Source of the DNA: Lewinella sp050633125
GTDB taxonomy: Bacteria; Bacteroidota; Bacteroidia; Chitinophagales; Saprospiraceae
Reading direction: 5' to 3'
Assembly (NCBI RefSeq): GCF_050633125.1
Contig: NZ_JBOEFX010000100.1
Span: 16,103 to 80,102, forward strand
Length of the DNA stretch: 64,000 nt
The notes beneath the pieces are model-generated. The model searched no databases and was not told where the DNA came from. It saw nothing but the letters and a program-made list of their open reading frames with translations. Made by a program: the position numbers and the translations under genes. How positions within the stretch are numbered: position 1 is the first letter of the stretch; every line of letters begins with the position of its first letter. This document shows, piece after piece, positions 43,904 through 52,369 of this stretch.

Positions 43904-44287
43904 GTGAAGCAAATAGTCGACAAACAATTGGGTGACGGCATAAGACTATCGATGGTCTTCAGCCCACTCTTTGCTATTTGCTTGCTTTGGTCTAATGTTT
44001 GTTTTGCGGTTTCTGCTTCGGATTACTACCCCTCAAGCCAAGAAGATGGGGTGGTTCTTAAAGACCAATCTTCAAAGCTTGGCCAACTCTATTTTTACCA
44101 AGCGGAAGAAATCGAGGAAAAAGAGTCTGAAGAAGACCTTTCCAAGGATTGTACAGGTTACAATTCCTGTATTTCGTGCCTAGCTATTTGCCCTAGCCAT
44201 ATTTTATCGCTTTACGATAGTGCTCTACTATCCTCGCCACCACTAAAGCGTTATCTCCTATTTCATGCCTTGAAATTGGACTGCTAA
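43904..44287 (+). CDS. Small putative exported protein upstream of the Dab locus
   Basis: 127 residues from a GTG. A hydrophobic stretch at about 17-35 (VFSPLFAICLLWSNVCFA) looks like a signal peptide with a long basic lead. The mature part is acidic (EEIEEKESEEDLSKD) and then has CTGYNSCISCLAICP, four cysteines in fifteen residues. I recognise no family. A well-spaced promoter upstream supports a real gene, but the start and the coding status are uncertain. It is followed by a 204-bp gap and the SulP-DabA gene. Confidence 0.45.
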   Translation: MKQIVDKQLGDGIRLSMVFSPLFAICLLWSNVCFAVSASDYYPSSQEDGVVLKDQSSKLGQLYFYQAEEIEEKESEEDLSKDCTGYNSCISCLAICPSHILSLYDSALLSSPPLKRYLLFHALKLDC

Positions 44288-44448
44288 TTCTCCCTCTTTT
44301 TTAGCTGTAGCTACAGTTGTCAAGCTCCAATTAGTCATTGCTAATTAGGGTCTTGTCTTTTCTCTTTTCCAAATTGGCTTTCTGATGGTTGCTGTTTCTT
44401 ATGAACAGTTGCATAGCAGTATTGGTCAAAATTCAATCTCTTCTCTGA

Positions 44449-44456
44449 TAATTTTG
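44449..44456 (+). promoter_or_regulatory. -7 element of the SulP-dabA-dabB operon
   Basis: TAATTTTG, exact TAnnTTTG match, 35 nt before the ATG. A TTGG at 44422 is a poorly spaced -33 candidate. Confidence 0.5.
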
Positions 44457-44491
44457 GGTGCAAAAATGTCAGAGGATCATTTAATCTAAGT

Positions 44492-47400
44492 ATGCAAATC
44501 GACGATAAAGCGCCTTCTGTTCCAAAAGATGGATGGGAAGGCCTTAAACAGAATTTCGTGGCAGATCTTACTGCCGGGTTTGTGGTGTTTTTATTAGCCC
44601 TCCCTCTCAGTTTGGGTATTGCTAAAGCTTCAGAGTTTCCTCCCGTAATGGGCCTCGTGACGGCAATCATTGGTGGCCTTTTGGCGACATTTTTCACAGG
44701 GTCTAAACTGACCATCAAAGGCCCTGCTGCCGGGTTGATTGTGATTGTTGCAGGGGCGGTCACGGAACTGGGAGGTGGGGTAGAAGGCTGGCATCTAGCA
44801 CTGGGCGTGATGGTAGTGGCAGGACTACTACAAGTGCTGTTCGGAGTATTGAAGCTGGGTAAATTTGTAGATTTTTTCCCACTGTCAGCGATTCACGGTA
44901 TGTTGGCGGCCATTGGGCTTATCATTATTGCCAAGCAAATACCGGTATTGCTCAATGTTGACCCAGCCCTTATGGCGGGTAAAGGCCCTTTGGCTCTGTT
45001 TGCTGCAATTCCGGAGTTTTTTGCCAATCTTGATCCACAGGTGGCAATCATTGGTGGCGTTAGTTTAGCAATTATGCTGGGTTGGTCACTGGTGAAGCAT
45101 CCTTTGCTTAAACAAATACCAGCACCTTTATTGGTCTTGCTATTTGCCATCCCCGCAGGGATGTACCTCCAGTTGGGTACTACAGCACCAGCTTATACCC
45201 TGGTGAAAGTAGGTGTATTGACCGATCAGGTAGGCTATAATGTGGATTTTTCCGGTGTTGCTAAATTGGGCATCTTCCTGAAATACGTGGTTATGATCAC
45301 GCTGGTGGGAAGTTTGGAGAGCCTTCTGACTGTAAAAGCGGTTGATCTGCTAGATCCATATAAACGCAAATCAGACCCCAATAAGGATATGATTGCGGTA
45401 GGTATAGCCAACACGCTGGCCGCGTTTGTTGGTGGTATGCCGATGATTTCCGAGGTGGCTCGTAGTTCTGCCAACGTCAAGCAAGGCGCAAAAACGAGGT
45501 GGTCGAATTTTTTCCACGGGGCCTTCTTGTTGTTATTCGCTATGCTGGCTTACCCTCTTTTAGAGCAAATTCCAAATGCGGCACTGGCCGCTATGCTGAT
45601 CACCGTGGGGATTAACCTGGCTCATCCTAAAGAGTTTATCCACACCTATAAAATTGGCACGGAACAACTGGCTATTTTTATCACAACGATCTTTTTTACC
45701 CTGTTTGAAGACTTGTTGATCGGTATTGCCGCAGGGATGTTGCTGAAGATGGTTATCCATTTATTCCGCGGTGCGTCTTGGCGGTCATTGTTTAAATCTG
45801 ATGCTGAAGTAATCATCGAAGACGATGGAATCGTAAGGCTTAGGTTAGGGGAAACAGCCCTCTTTACCAATTACATTAGCCTGAAGAAAGAATTAATGGC
45901 TATTCCTCCTGGAAGAACAGTTTATATTGAAATAGAAGAAACAAAAATTATCGACCACTCGGTGATGGAAAATCTTCATCACTTTGAAGAAGATTACCAT
46001 GCCACAGGCGGAACCGTCCATTTTGTAGGGCTGGAAGCCCTGAGCCCCGTTTCTGATCACCCACTGGCAGCGAGAAAAAGAGTAGGAGTTACTGGTCGCC
46101 GAGAACCTGTAGGTGCGGTAGCAGCAGGAGTGGGAACAGCAGCACCTTTCGATGAAAAACACCTGTTGCACCAACTGAAGCACTACTTGCCTGCACAGGC
46201 GGCATTGAAGGATTTTGTGCATCATAATTCTTTACATGCTTTTCAAGAGAAGGAATTCTTTGAAGGCATCTTCAGTGCTGCAAAGATTTTTGGCATTCAG
46301 GTTACCTTCAATATCGAAGAATATCGGGGGCTTTACCGTCAGGGACGCATCCGGCCGGAAATGCTCGACCGTATCATTGTGAGCCACAAAGGAAGAGAGA
46401 ATCTTATCCTTTATCGGCAGAAAATGCTTGAGGAAAAATACGGAAGTGCCTACGCACCACGGATCGGGCGGCTACGGGCACAATGGAAAGAGCAGTATAA
46501 AATTGATCTTGATAACCTGGTACAGCCATTGCTCTTCCGTATCATTTGCAGCTACTTGGATCAAGGTATTGCATTGTGGCATTTTCCTTTTGAAGACCAA
46601 GGCTTGCTAAATGCTATCCGTACGCTAGAGCAGAACAGCTTTAGTAGTTTCTTAAAGTCTAAGCGGGTAAAAACACTATTGGCTAAGGAGGATCTCCAAC
46701 TTTCGGAATTACTGGATATTGTAGTAGGCGATTCTCGTTATTACGAACAATACCTTTACGATCAGCAATTTGGCCACAAAGGTTGGAGTGGTATTATTAA
46801 CGCCATTGAGGATAACCCTCAAACGTTGTTGTACTCAAAATCTGTCAGTCTACAAGATTTCATTCTTTTAGAATTGTTACTGGAAATAGATGCGCTGGAT
46901 CAAAATCTTGGTAGCCGTTGGCAGCCGCTTTGCGCGGAACCGGTTGTCGCTGCGCAAGATTATTTCCGCGAAGTTATCACCGGCGAAGCAGAAGAAATTT
47001 TGCAGTTTTGGCAGGAGGCCTTTGAGTGGGATTACTATGATGAGGTGCTCAGTGCTGTATCACAATTGGCGGGCACGCCTGCGAAAGTTCAGCCTGCGAA
47101 AAAGAGCTTCCAGGCGATGTTTTGCATCGATGACCGGGAGGATTCTATCCGCCGGCATCTGGAAACGGTAGACCCTCGTTGTGAAACCATAGGTGCTCCT
47201 GGTTTTTACGGAGCGGCTATTTACTTTCAGCCTTACGGCGGAAAATTTTATGAAAAAAACTGCCCGGTAGCCATCACACCCAAGCACCTGATCAAGGAAA
47301 TTGAAGTGAGTAAAGGGCACAGCAATGTAGCATTCCACAACAAGGATTCTCACACGTTTTTCCGAGGCTTCATGTATGCCTTGTCGTTAGGGCTTATTAC

Positions 47401-48673
47401 TGGATTCCGGATGCTTGGCGATTTGTTCCGCCCCAAGATGCGTGCGGATATTGCCGATGCTTTTTCTCACATGGATACCAACGGTAAGCTACTGATAGAG
47501 AACACAGACCCTAGTCACCGAGAGAATGGCTTACAGATTGGCTATACTATTGAAGAAATGGCCGATGTGGTACAAGGGCTTCTCCGAGGTATTGGCCTGA
47601 CGGAAGATTTTACAGATGTGGTTTATGTTATTGCTCACGGAAGTAGTAGTGCCAATAATCCCCATCACGGAGCACACGATTGTGGTGCCTGTAGTGGGCG
47701 GCCTGGTGCGATCAATGCGCGAGTATTTTCTTTCATGGCTAACCACTCTAAGGTGCGCTTGGTTTTGGAAACGCGGGGAATTCATATCCCTGATACCACC
47801 CAGTTTGTAGGAGCAATGCACGATACCGCTAGTGATGAAGTAGGGTATTACGATACCGAAATTCTGACACCCGAAAATGCTGCACAACACCAGTTGTTTT
47901 ATACACGTATGGAGGAAGCACTCGACTTGAATGCCCAAGAGCGGGCGCGTCGTTTTGCGTCGATTGATATTAATCAGGATATTAAGCAAATCAGAAAAGC
48001 GATCAAAAAACGGTCGGTTTCTTATTTCGAACCACGGCCGGAATTGGGGCACGGCACGAATGCCTTATGTTACGTAGGTTCGCGCGATAGGATGAAAGGC
48101 TTGTTCCTGGACCGTCGTGCATTCCTTCAAACGTACAATTATCAGACCGACCCAACCGGCGAGGTGCTACTGCAAGTGATGAATCCTTTGCCTGCTGTTT
48201 GTGGCGGTATCAACTTGGAGTACTACTTCTCTCGGATGGATATTGAGAAGATGGGCGCGGGGACCAAGTTACCGCATAACGTGATGGGACTGATCGGCGT
48301 AGCCAACAGTAGCGATGGTGACCTACGACCTGGTTTGCCTTTGCAAATGATTGAAAACCACGACCCAGTACGCCTCTTGATGATGGTAGAACACCGTCCG
48401 GAAATCGTGTTGAAAGTCATCAAGTCTTCTTCGGCTATTTATGATTGGTTTGATAAAGGCTGGTTGCATTTGGTGGCGATTTCACCTGACGATGGGCAAT
48501 TGTATCATTTCAATGATGGTGAATTTACATTGTACAAATCATTGGGAACAGTGAAACAAGCATCCGATATTCAACAAGTGATGGTCAAAGCCAAGCAGAT
48601 GACCACCAATCACATATTAGATGCGACCAAGGAGAATATCCCTGTTCACATTTACCCAACTCAAAACAAATAA
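44492..48673 (+). CDS. SulP anion transporter-STAS-DabA fusion protein
   Basis: 1393 residues in one uninterrupted frame. Residues about 15-430: SulP (SLC26-like) transporter with ten or more helices (ADLTAGFVVFLLALPLSLGIA, GGMPMISEVARSSANV). About 440-535: STAS domain. About 555-1393: complete DabA (DUF2309), a zinc protein akin to beta-carbonic anhydrase that with DabB takes up CO2 or bicarbonate. The DabA zinc-site residues are all there: Cys878 and Asp880 (MFCIDDRED), His1049 (VIAHGSS) and Cys1064 (AHDCGACSG). Spacing is 2, 169 and 15, against 2, 171 and 15 for C351/D353/H524/C539 of the Halothiobacillus protein. DabA is normally stand-alone. SulP fused to carbonic anhydrase is known; SulP fused to DabA is not known to me. 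Confidence 0.9.
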   Translation: MQIDDKAPSVPKDGWEGLKQNFVADLTAGFVVFLLALPLSLGIAKASEFPPVMGLVTAIIGGLLATFFTGSKLTIKGPAAGLIVIVAGAVTELGGGVEGWHLALGVMVVAGLLQVLFGVLKLGKFVDFFPLSAIHGMLAAIGLIIIAKQIPVLLNVDPALMAGKGPLALFAAIPEFFANLDPQVAIIGGVSLAIMLGWSLVKHPLLKQIPAPLLVLLFAIPAGMYLQLGTTAPAYTLVKVGVLTDQVGYNVDFSGVAKLGIFLKYVVMITLVGSLESLLTVKAVDLLDPYKRKSDPNKDMIAVGIANTLAAFVGGMPMISEVARSSANVKQGAKTRWSNFFHGAFLLLFAMLAYPLLEQIPNAALAAMLITVGINLAHPKEFIHTYKIGTEQLAIFITTIFFTLFEDLLIGIAAGMLLKMVIHLFRGASWRSLFKSDAEVIIEDDGIVRLRLGETALFTNYISLKKELMAIPPGRTVYIEIEETKIIDHSVMENLHHFEEDYHATGGTVHFVGLEALSPVSDHPLAARKRVGVTGRREPVGAVAAGVGTAAPFDEKHLLHQLKHYLPAQAALKDFVHHNSLHAFQEKEFFEGIFSAAKIFGIQVTFNIEEYRGLYRQGRIRPEMLDRIIVSHKGRENLILYRQKMLEEKYGSAYAPRIGRLRAQWKEQYKIDLDNLVQPLLFRIICSYLDQGIALWHFPFEDQGLLNAIRTLEQNSFSSFLKSKRVKTLLAKEDLQLSELLDIVVGDSRYYEQYLYDQQFGHKGWSGIINAIEDNPQTLLYSKSVSLQDFILLELLLEIDALDQNLGSRWQPLCAEPVVAAQDYFREVITGEAEEILQFWQEAFEWDYYDEVLSAVSQLAGTPAKVQPAKKSFQAMFCIDDREDSIRRHLETVDPRCETIGAPGFYGAAIYFQPYGGKFYEKNCPVAITPKHLIKEIEVSKGHSNVAFHNKDSHTFFRGFMYALSLGLITGFRMLGDLFRPKMRADIADAFSHMDTNGKLLIENTDPSHRENGLQIGYTIEEMADVVQGLLRGIGLTEDFTDVVYVIAHGSSSANNPHHGAHDCGACSGRPGAINARVFSFMANHSKVRLVLETRGIHIPDTTQFVGAMHDTASDEVGYYDTEILTPENAAQHQLFYTRMEEALDLNAQERARRFASIDINQDIKQIRKAIKKRSVSYFEPRPELGHGTNALCYVGSRDRMKGLFLDRRAFLQTYNYQTDPTGEVLLQVMNPLPAVCGGINLEYYFSRMDIEKMGAGTKLPHNVMGLIGVANSSDGDLRPGLPLQMIENHDPVRLLMMVEHRPEIVLKVIKSSSAIYDWFDKGWLHLVAISPDDGQLYHFNDGEFTLYKSLGTVKQASDIQQVMVKAKQMTTNHILDATKENIPVHIYPTQNK

Positions 48674-48676
48674 CCC

Positions 48677-50545
48677 ATGAACCTCATACTGCCAATTTTA
48701 TTAATTGTTCCCTTGTTGGCGCTGGCTATTGGCTTTTTGTTCAATAACAAGGACGAACGCCCCATTTTTGTTGCTACGGCACTGGGGGTTGGTGTCAATT
48801 TTATTTTCTTAATCCTACTGGCTTTATTGTGGGCCAGCAATGGTTTTGAGCCCGTTTATTACCAAGGGCCGGTACTTTATCACCAAGCTGCGACGGAATT
48901 TTCCATCGGCCTTTTTCTGGATGCTTACTCGTTGGTGTATCTGCTTACGGCAACCTTCCTGACCGGGGTGATTGTCACTTTTAGTAAATATTATATTCAT
49001 AGGGAAAAAGGGTATAAGCGCTTTTTCAATAACCTCAAATTCTTCTACTTTGGTCTTGTGCTTGTGCTATTGTCTGGCAACCTAGAGACGCTGTTTGTTG
49101 GTTGGGAAGTATTGGGCGTTACGTCTTTTTTCCTGATAGGATTCTATCGTGAGCGTTACCTGCCTGTCAAGAATGCTCTCAAGGTGGTCTCGTTGTATCG
49201 GGTAGCAGACATTGCTTTGCTGTTGGGCATCTGGGTTTGCCACCATTATTTCGGGCATAGTATTAACTTTTCGGAACTGGATGGTTTACATAATCCACAA
49301 GCGCATATTCTGGATGAGAGTTTCTACCAGTTTATGATCCCTGGTGTATTCCTGCTGGCCGCGATGGTGAAGTCGGCACAGTTTCCTTTTTCTTTTTGGG
49401 TGCCACGGGCGATGGAAGGCCCAACAACATCAAGCGCCATTTTCTACGGCTCTTTGTCTGTACATATTGGTGTCTTTTTGCTGATCCGCACAGCCCCATT
49501 TTGGGAAGAAAACCTGCTGTTTCATTGGCTCATTGGCGGTGTCGGACTATTGACTTGCATTATGGCGACACTGACAGCACGGGTACAATCGTCGATTAAA
49601 ACCCAGATTGCTTATTCTTCGATTGCTCAAATAGGCTTGATGTTTATGGAGGTAGCTTTAGGCTGGTACGGTGTGGCTTTGATCCACTTTGTGGGCAATG
49701 CCCTCTTGCGGAGTCACCAATTGTTGGTGTCGCCCTCTGTGCTGAGCTATCGGATTCACGATCAGTTTTTTCACTTTGCACCACCTGCTGCACAAGGCAC
49801 TCAGGGCTTATGGAACAAAATAAAGCTGTCGATTTATGTGCTGAGTATCAAGGAGTTTAACCTGGATCGGTTCATGTATCGCTTTTTCTGGAATCCGCTA
49901 AAAGTAGCGGGTAATGCCTTCCATTTTTTGGATGAGAAGAAAACCTATATGTTGGCTTTACCACCGTTCTTGATGGGGCTCTATGCGGTGTATCATCAAG
50001 ATTTGTTGCCAGCGGGTTTGCTCCGGTTTTTACCGGAAGCCTTTGCGTTGTTCGGGTTGATCTTTATTTTGAAAGCTTTTGTAGAGCGGAAATCTGCACG
50101 TAGTAGTTGGGTGTTAATCATTGTAAATCAGCTTTACCAGTCCTTGTCTTTTGGATTCAATGAAGCTTTTGATTTTAACCAGGTTCACCTGTATCTGAGT
50201 GGTATTTTTATCTCAGGCATTATTGGCGTGTTGGTGATTAATCAGCTGCGCAACAAACGTGAAGCAGTTTCCCTACACCAGTTTCATGGCCATAGTTATG
50301 AATACCCCAAACTGGCTTTCATCTTTGCGATTGCATGTTTAGGGTTGGCAGGATTTCCGATTACGCCCACCTTCATTGGTGAAGACTTACTGCTTGGGCA
50401 TATTCACGAAAATCAATTTCCACTACTGATCCTCATTGTCCTCAATCTGATTTTGGACGGTCTGGTCATTTTCCGAATTTATGCTCGCCTTTTCCTGGGG
50501 CAACACAAGAAAGGATATCACGAAGTGGCTTACCGTTCTTCGTAA
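48677..50545 (+). CDS. dabB: DabB, NuoL-like proton-translocating subunit
   Basis: 622 residues, about fourteen membrane helices, related to NADH dehydrogenase subunit 5 and Mrp antiporters. LFVGWEVLGVTSFFLIGFY and AAMVKSAQFPFSFWVPRAMEGPTTSSA carry the conserved acidic and lysine residues of the proton path (quoted part MVKSAQFPF). In known Dab systems DabB supplies a cation gradient that drives DabA. The ATG is 3 nt after the stop of the SulP-DabA gene. No other complex I or Mrp subunits are nearby, which rules out a Nuo or Mrp operon. Confidence 0.88.
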   Translation: MNLILPILLIVPLLALAIGFLFNNKDERPIFVATALGVGVNFIFLILLALLWASNGFEPVYYQGPVLYHQAATEFSIGLFLDAYSLVYLLTATFLTGVIVTFSKYYIHREKGYKRFFNNLKFFYFGLVLVLLSGNLETLFVGWEVLGVTSFFLIGFYRERYLPVKNALKVVSLYRVADIALLLGIWVCHHYFGHSINFSELDGLHNPQAHILDESFYQFMIPGVFLLAAMVKSAQFPFSFWVPRAMEGPTTSSAIFYGSLSVHIGVFLLIRTAPFWEENLLFHWLIGGVGLLTCIMATLTARVQSSIKTQIAYSSIAQIGLMFMEVALGWYGVALIHFVGNALLRSHQLLVSPSVLSYRIHDQFFHFAPPAAQGTQGLWNKIKLSIYVLSIKEFNLDRFMYRFFWNPLKVAGNAFHFLDEKKTYMLALPPFLMGLYAVYHQDLLPAGLLRFLPEAFALFGLIFILKAFVERKSARSSWVLIIVNQLYQSLSFGFNEAFDFNQVHLYLSGIFISGIIGVLVINQLRNKREAVSLHQFHGHSYEYPKLAFIFAIACLGLAGFPITPTFIGEDLLLGHIHENQFPLLILIVLNLILDGLVIFRIYARLFLGQHKKGYHEVAYRSS

Positions 50546-50621
50546 GTTTCTGATGAAGAAGTCTCCTCTTTGTCGAGGATTCGATTTTGTTTATTCCAAT
50601 TGATTCTTTTACTGTTCGGTT

Positions 50622-50648
50622 AGGTAGGATGCAAAGTGCATCCTACCT
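50622..50648. terminator. Strong hairpin after dabB
   Basis: Perfect 12-bp stem AGGTAGGATGCA / TGCATCCTACCT around AAG, followed by GCTTTAG. Weak U-tract, so it may be a partial terminator or RNA-stabilising element. Confidence 0.6.
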
Positions 50649-50684
50649 GCTTTAGCTATTAACAGCATAAAATAAGTTGTTTTT

Positions 50685-51386
50685 ATGAAGAAGTATTTTC
50701 TATTCCTGCTCATGAGCGGGCTGGTTTTCTTTTCGCTAAATGCGCAAACAGTTACACAACTCAACTCTTGGTGGACCTATTCGGGTAATCATCGGATTTC
50801 TGAAAAATTTAGCCTCCATACCCTTTATTCTTTCCGGAGGAATGATTTTGTAAAAAACTGGCAACAGTCATTGCTTCGTCTAGGCGTCAATTATCATTAT
50901 TCCGGTAAGCTTACCGGAACGCTGGGATACGATGATGTTATCAATTACCCTTACGGGGAACAACCAATAGCCCATCGGACGAAGGAGCGAAGACTGTATG
51001 AGCAAGTAAGCCTGAAAGATAAAGTTGGGGTTGTAGGCATTACTCAAACCTATAGGCTAGAACAGCGCTTTGTTTCCAGACAAAACACAAGAAATAGAGT
51101 AAGGTGTCGCCTTGCCTTAGAGGTGCCTTTACAGCAGGCAGATAAAAATAAATTATTCTTGTCGCTGTTTAATGAAATCTTTATCAATGTAGGGCAAGCA
51201 GCTGATAACCATTATTTTGATCAAAATTGGATATACGGTGGCCTAGGGTATCGATTGAATAAAAACAGTGCCGTAAATGTTGGTTACATGAATCAATACC
51301 TCGTAAAAACTGACAATGTACACATTGAGAATAATCACACTTTACAAGTAGGGTTAAGTTATAGTTTTGACCTTAGATATCATTGA
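50685..51386 (+). CDS. DUF2490 outer-membrane barrel protein
   Basis: 233 residues with a signal peptide (about 1-20, FLFLLMSGLVFFSLNA) and alternating amphipathic strands ending LSYSFDLRYH, typical of DUF2490 proteins. The usual QLNSWWTYSGNHRISEKFSL opening (quoted part WWTYSGNHRIS) is seen. Their role is unknown; related proteins are found near many loci in Bacteroidota. Here it lies between dabB and a carbonic anhydrase gene, so it could be a pore for bicarbonate, but that is guesswork. Confidence 0.75.
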   Translation: MKKYFLFLLMSGLVFFSLNAQTVTQLNSWWTYSGNHRISEKFSLHTLYSFRRNDFVKNWQQSLLRLGVNYHYSGKLTGTLGYDDVINYPYGEQPIAHRTKERRLYEQVSLKDKVGVVGITQTYRLEQRFVSRQNTRNRVRCRLALEVPLQQADKNKLFLSLFNEIFINVGQAADNHYFDQNWIYGGLGYRLNKNSAVNVGYMNQYLVKTDNVHIENNHTLQVGLSYSFDLRYH

Positions 51387-51417
51387 TAAGATACAGTATT
51401 GAATGTATATCAAGAAG

Positions 51418-51451
51418 AAAGCGCTTTGGGCATTAGCTCAATGCGCTTTTC
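51418..51451 (+). terminator. Intrinsic terminator after DUF2490 gene
   Basis: AAAGCGC-T-TTGGGC / GCTCAA-T-GCGCTTT stem with one T-T mismatch, ATTA loop, ending TTTTC. Confidence 0.7.
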
Positions 51452-51589
51452 TGTTGACAGAACAATGGTTAGCTGTAATCTTAATCCTGATTGTGTTTTT
51501 GTCCTTTTTCGATGAGTTAGACTAATTTTAATGAAAGTATTACTATCTTTATTGCATAGTAATCGAATCATTAAAGCTAACAGACAGGA

Positions 51590-52216
51590 ATGAATATTAA
51601 GCAAATCTTTAATAATAATAAAAAGTGGATTGCCGAAAAACTGGACGTTGATAAGGACTACTTCGAGAACTTGTCGAAAGGACAGAGCCCAGAGGTTCTT
51701 TACATTGGTTGTTCAGACAGTAGAGTGACTGCTGAAGATTTGATGGGCGCAGCTCCAGGAGATGTTTTTGTCCACCGTAATATTGCGAACATGGTCCCTA
51801 ATACGGATCTAAGTGCCATGTCCGTAATCAATTACGCCGTGAGCCATTTAAAGGTTAAGCATGTAGTCGTTTGTGGTCACTATTTTTGTGGCGGTGTGAA
51901 AGCTGCGATGCAATCTGCTGACTTGGGAATATTAAACCCCTGGCTACGAAACATCCGCGATGTTTACCGTTTGCATCGCAAGGAATTGGATGCAATTAGT
52001 GATGAAGAAGCGAAGTACAAAAGACTGGTAGAGCTAAACGTACAGGAGCAGTGTGTAAATGTCCTGAAGACCTCCGATGTTCAAACAGCTTTCCGCGACC
52101 GAGATATTACCGTTCATGGCTGGGTTTTTGACATCCATAGTGGTAAACTAATCGATTTGGAAATCGACTTTGAGGGCATTCTTTCAGAGATCAGAGAAAT
52201 TTATCGCTTAGACTAG
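51590..52216 (+). CDS. can: Beta-class carbonic anhydrase
   Basis: 208 residues. Interconverts CO2 and bicarbonate. Zinc ligands Cys41, His97 and Cys100 (GCSDSR, CGHYFCGG) and the Asp43-Arg45 pair are intact; the VHRNIANMV block follows. Length and sequence place it with the E. coli Can type. Its position after the SulP-DabA/DabB genes suggests a shared role in inorganic-carbon supply, though terminators at 50622 and 51418 make it a separate transcript. No carboxysome or RuBisCO genes are in the window. Confidence 0.95.
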   Translation: MNIKQIFNNNKKWIAEKLDVDKDYFENLSKGQSPEVLYIGCSDSRVTAEDLMGAAPGDVFVHRNIANMVPNTDLSAMSVINYAVSHLKVKHVVVCGHYFCGGVKAAMQSADLGILNPWLRNIRDVYRLHRKELDAISDEEAKYKRLVELNVQEQCVNVLKTSDVQTAFRDRDITVHGWVFDIHSGKLIDLEIDFEGILSEIREIYRLD

Positions 52217-52245
52217 TACCTCCTTCCTTTTAATTTAAACTTGAG

Positions 52246-52286
52246 CACCCAGGGCGATCTTGTCATTCGACACGCCCTGGGTGTTT
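52246..52286. terminator. Terminator between carbonic anhydrase and efflux genes
   Basis: Perfect 11-bp stem CACCCAGGGCG / CGCCCTGGGTG (52246-52256, 52273-52283), 16-nt loop, then TTTACG. Lies between convergent genes. Confidence 0.65.
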
Positions 52287-52369
52287 ACGATACTAACCTT
52301 GTTTTTAGCATAAAGGAGGGGCGCTAATCCACCACTCATCTCGGCAGGTTACCTAGCCGAAAGTCCTGC

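Noticed and set aside
44150..44200. CTGYNSCISCLAICP as a ferredoxin cluster site
   Set aside because: The flanking sequence lacks any ferredoxin fold and the protein looks exported.
46890..47171. Frames in other phases inside the SulP-DabA gene, suggesting a break
   Set aside because: The main frame is open for 1393 codons with conserved domains throughout; no frameshift is needed.
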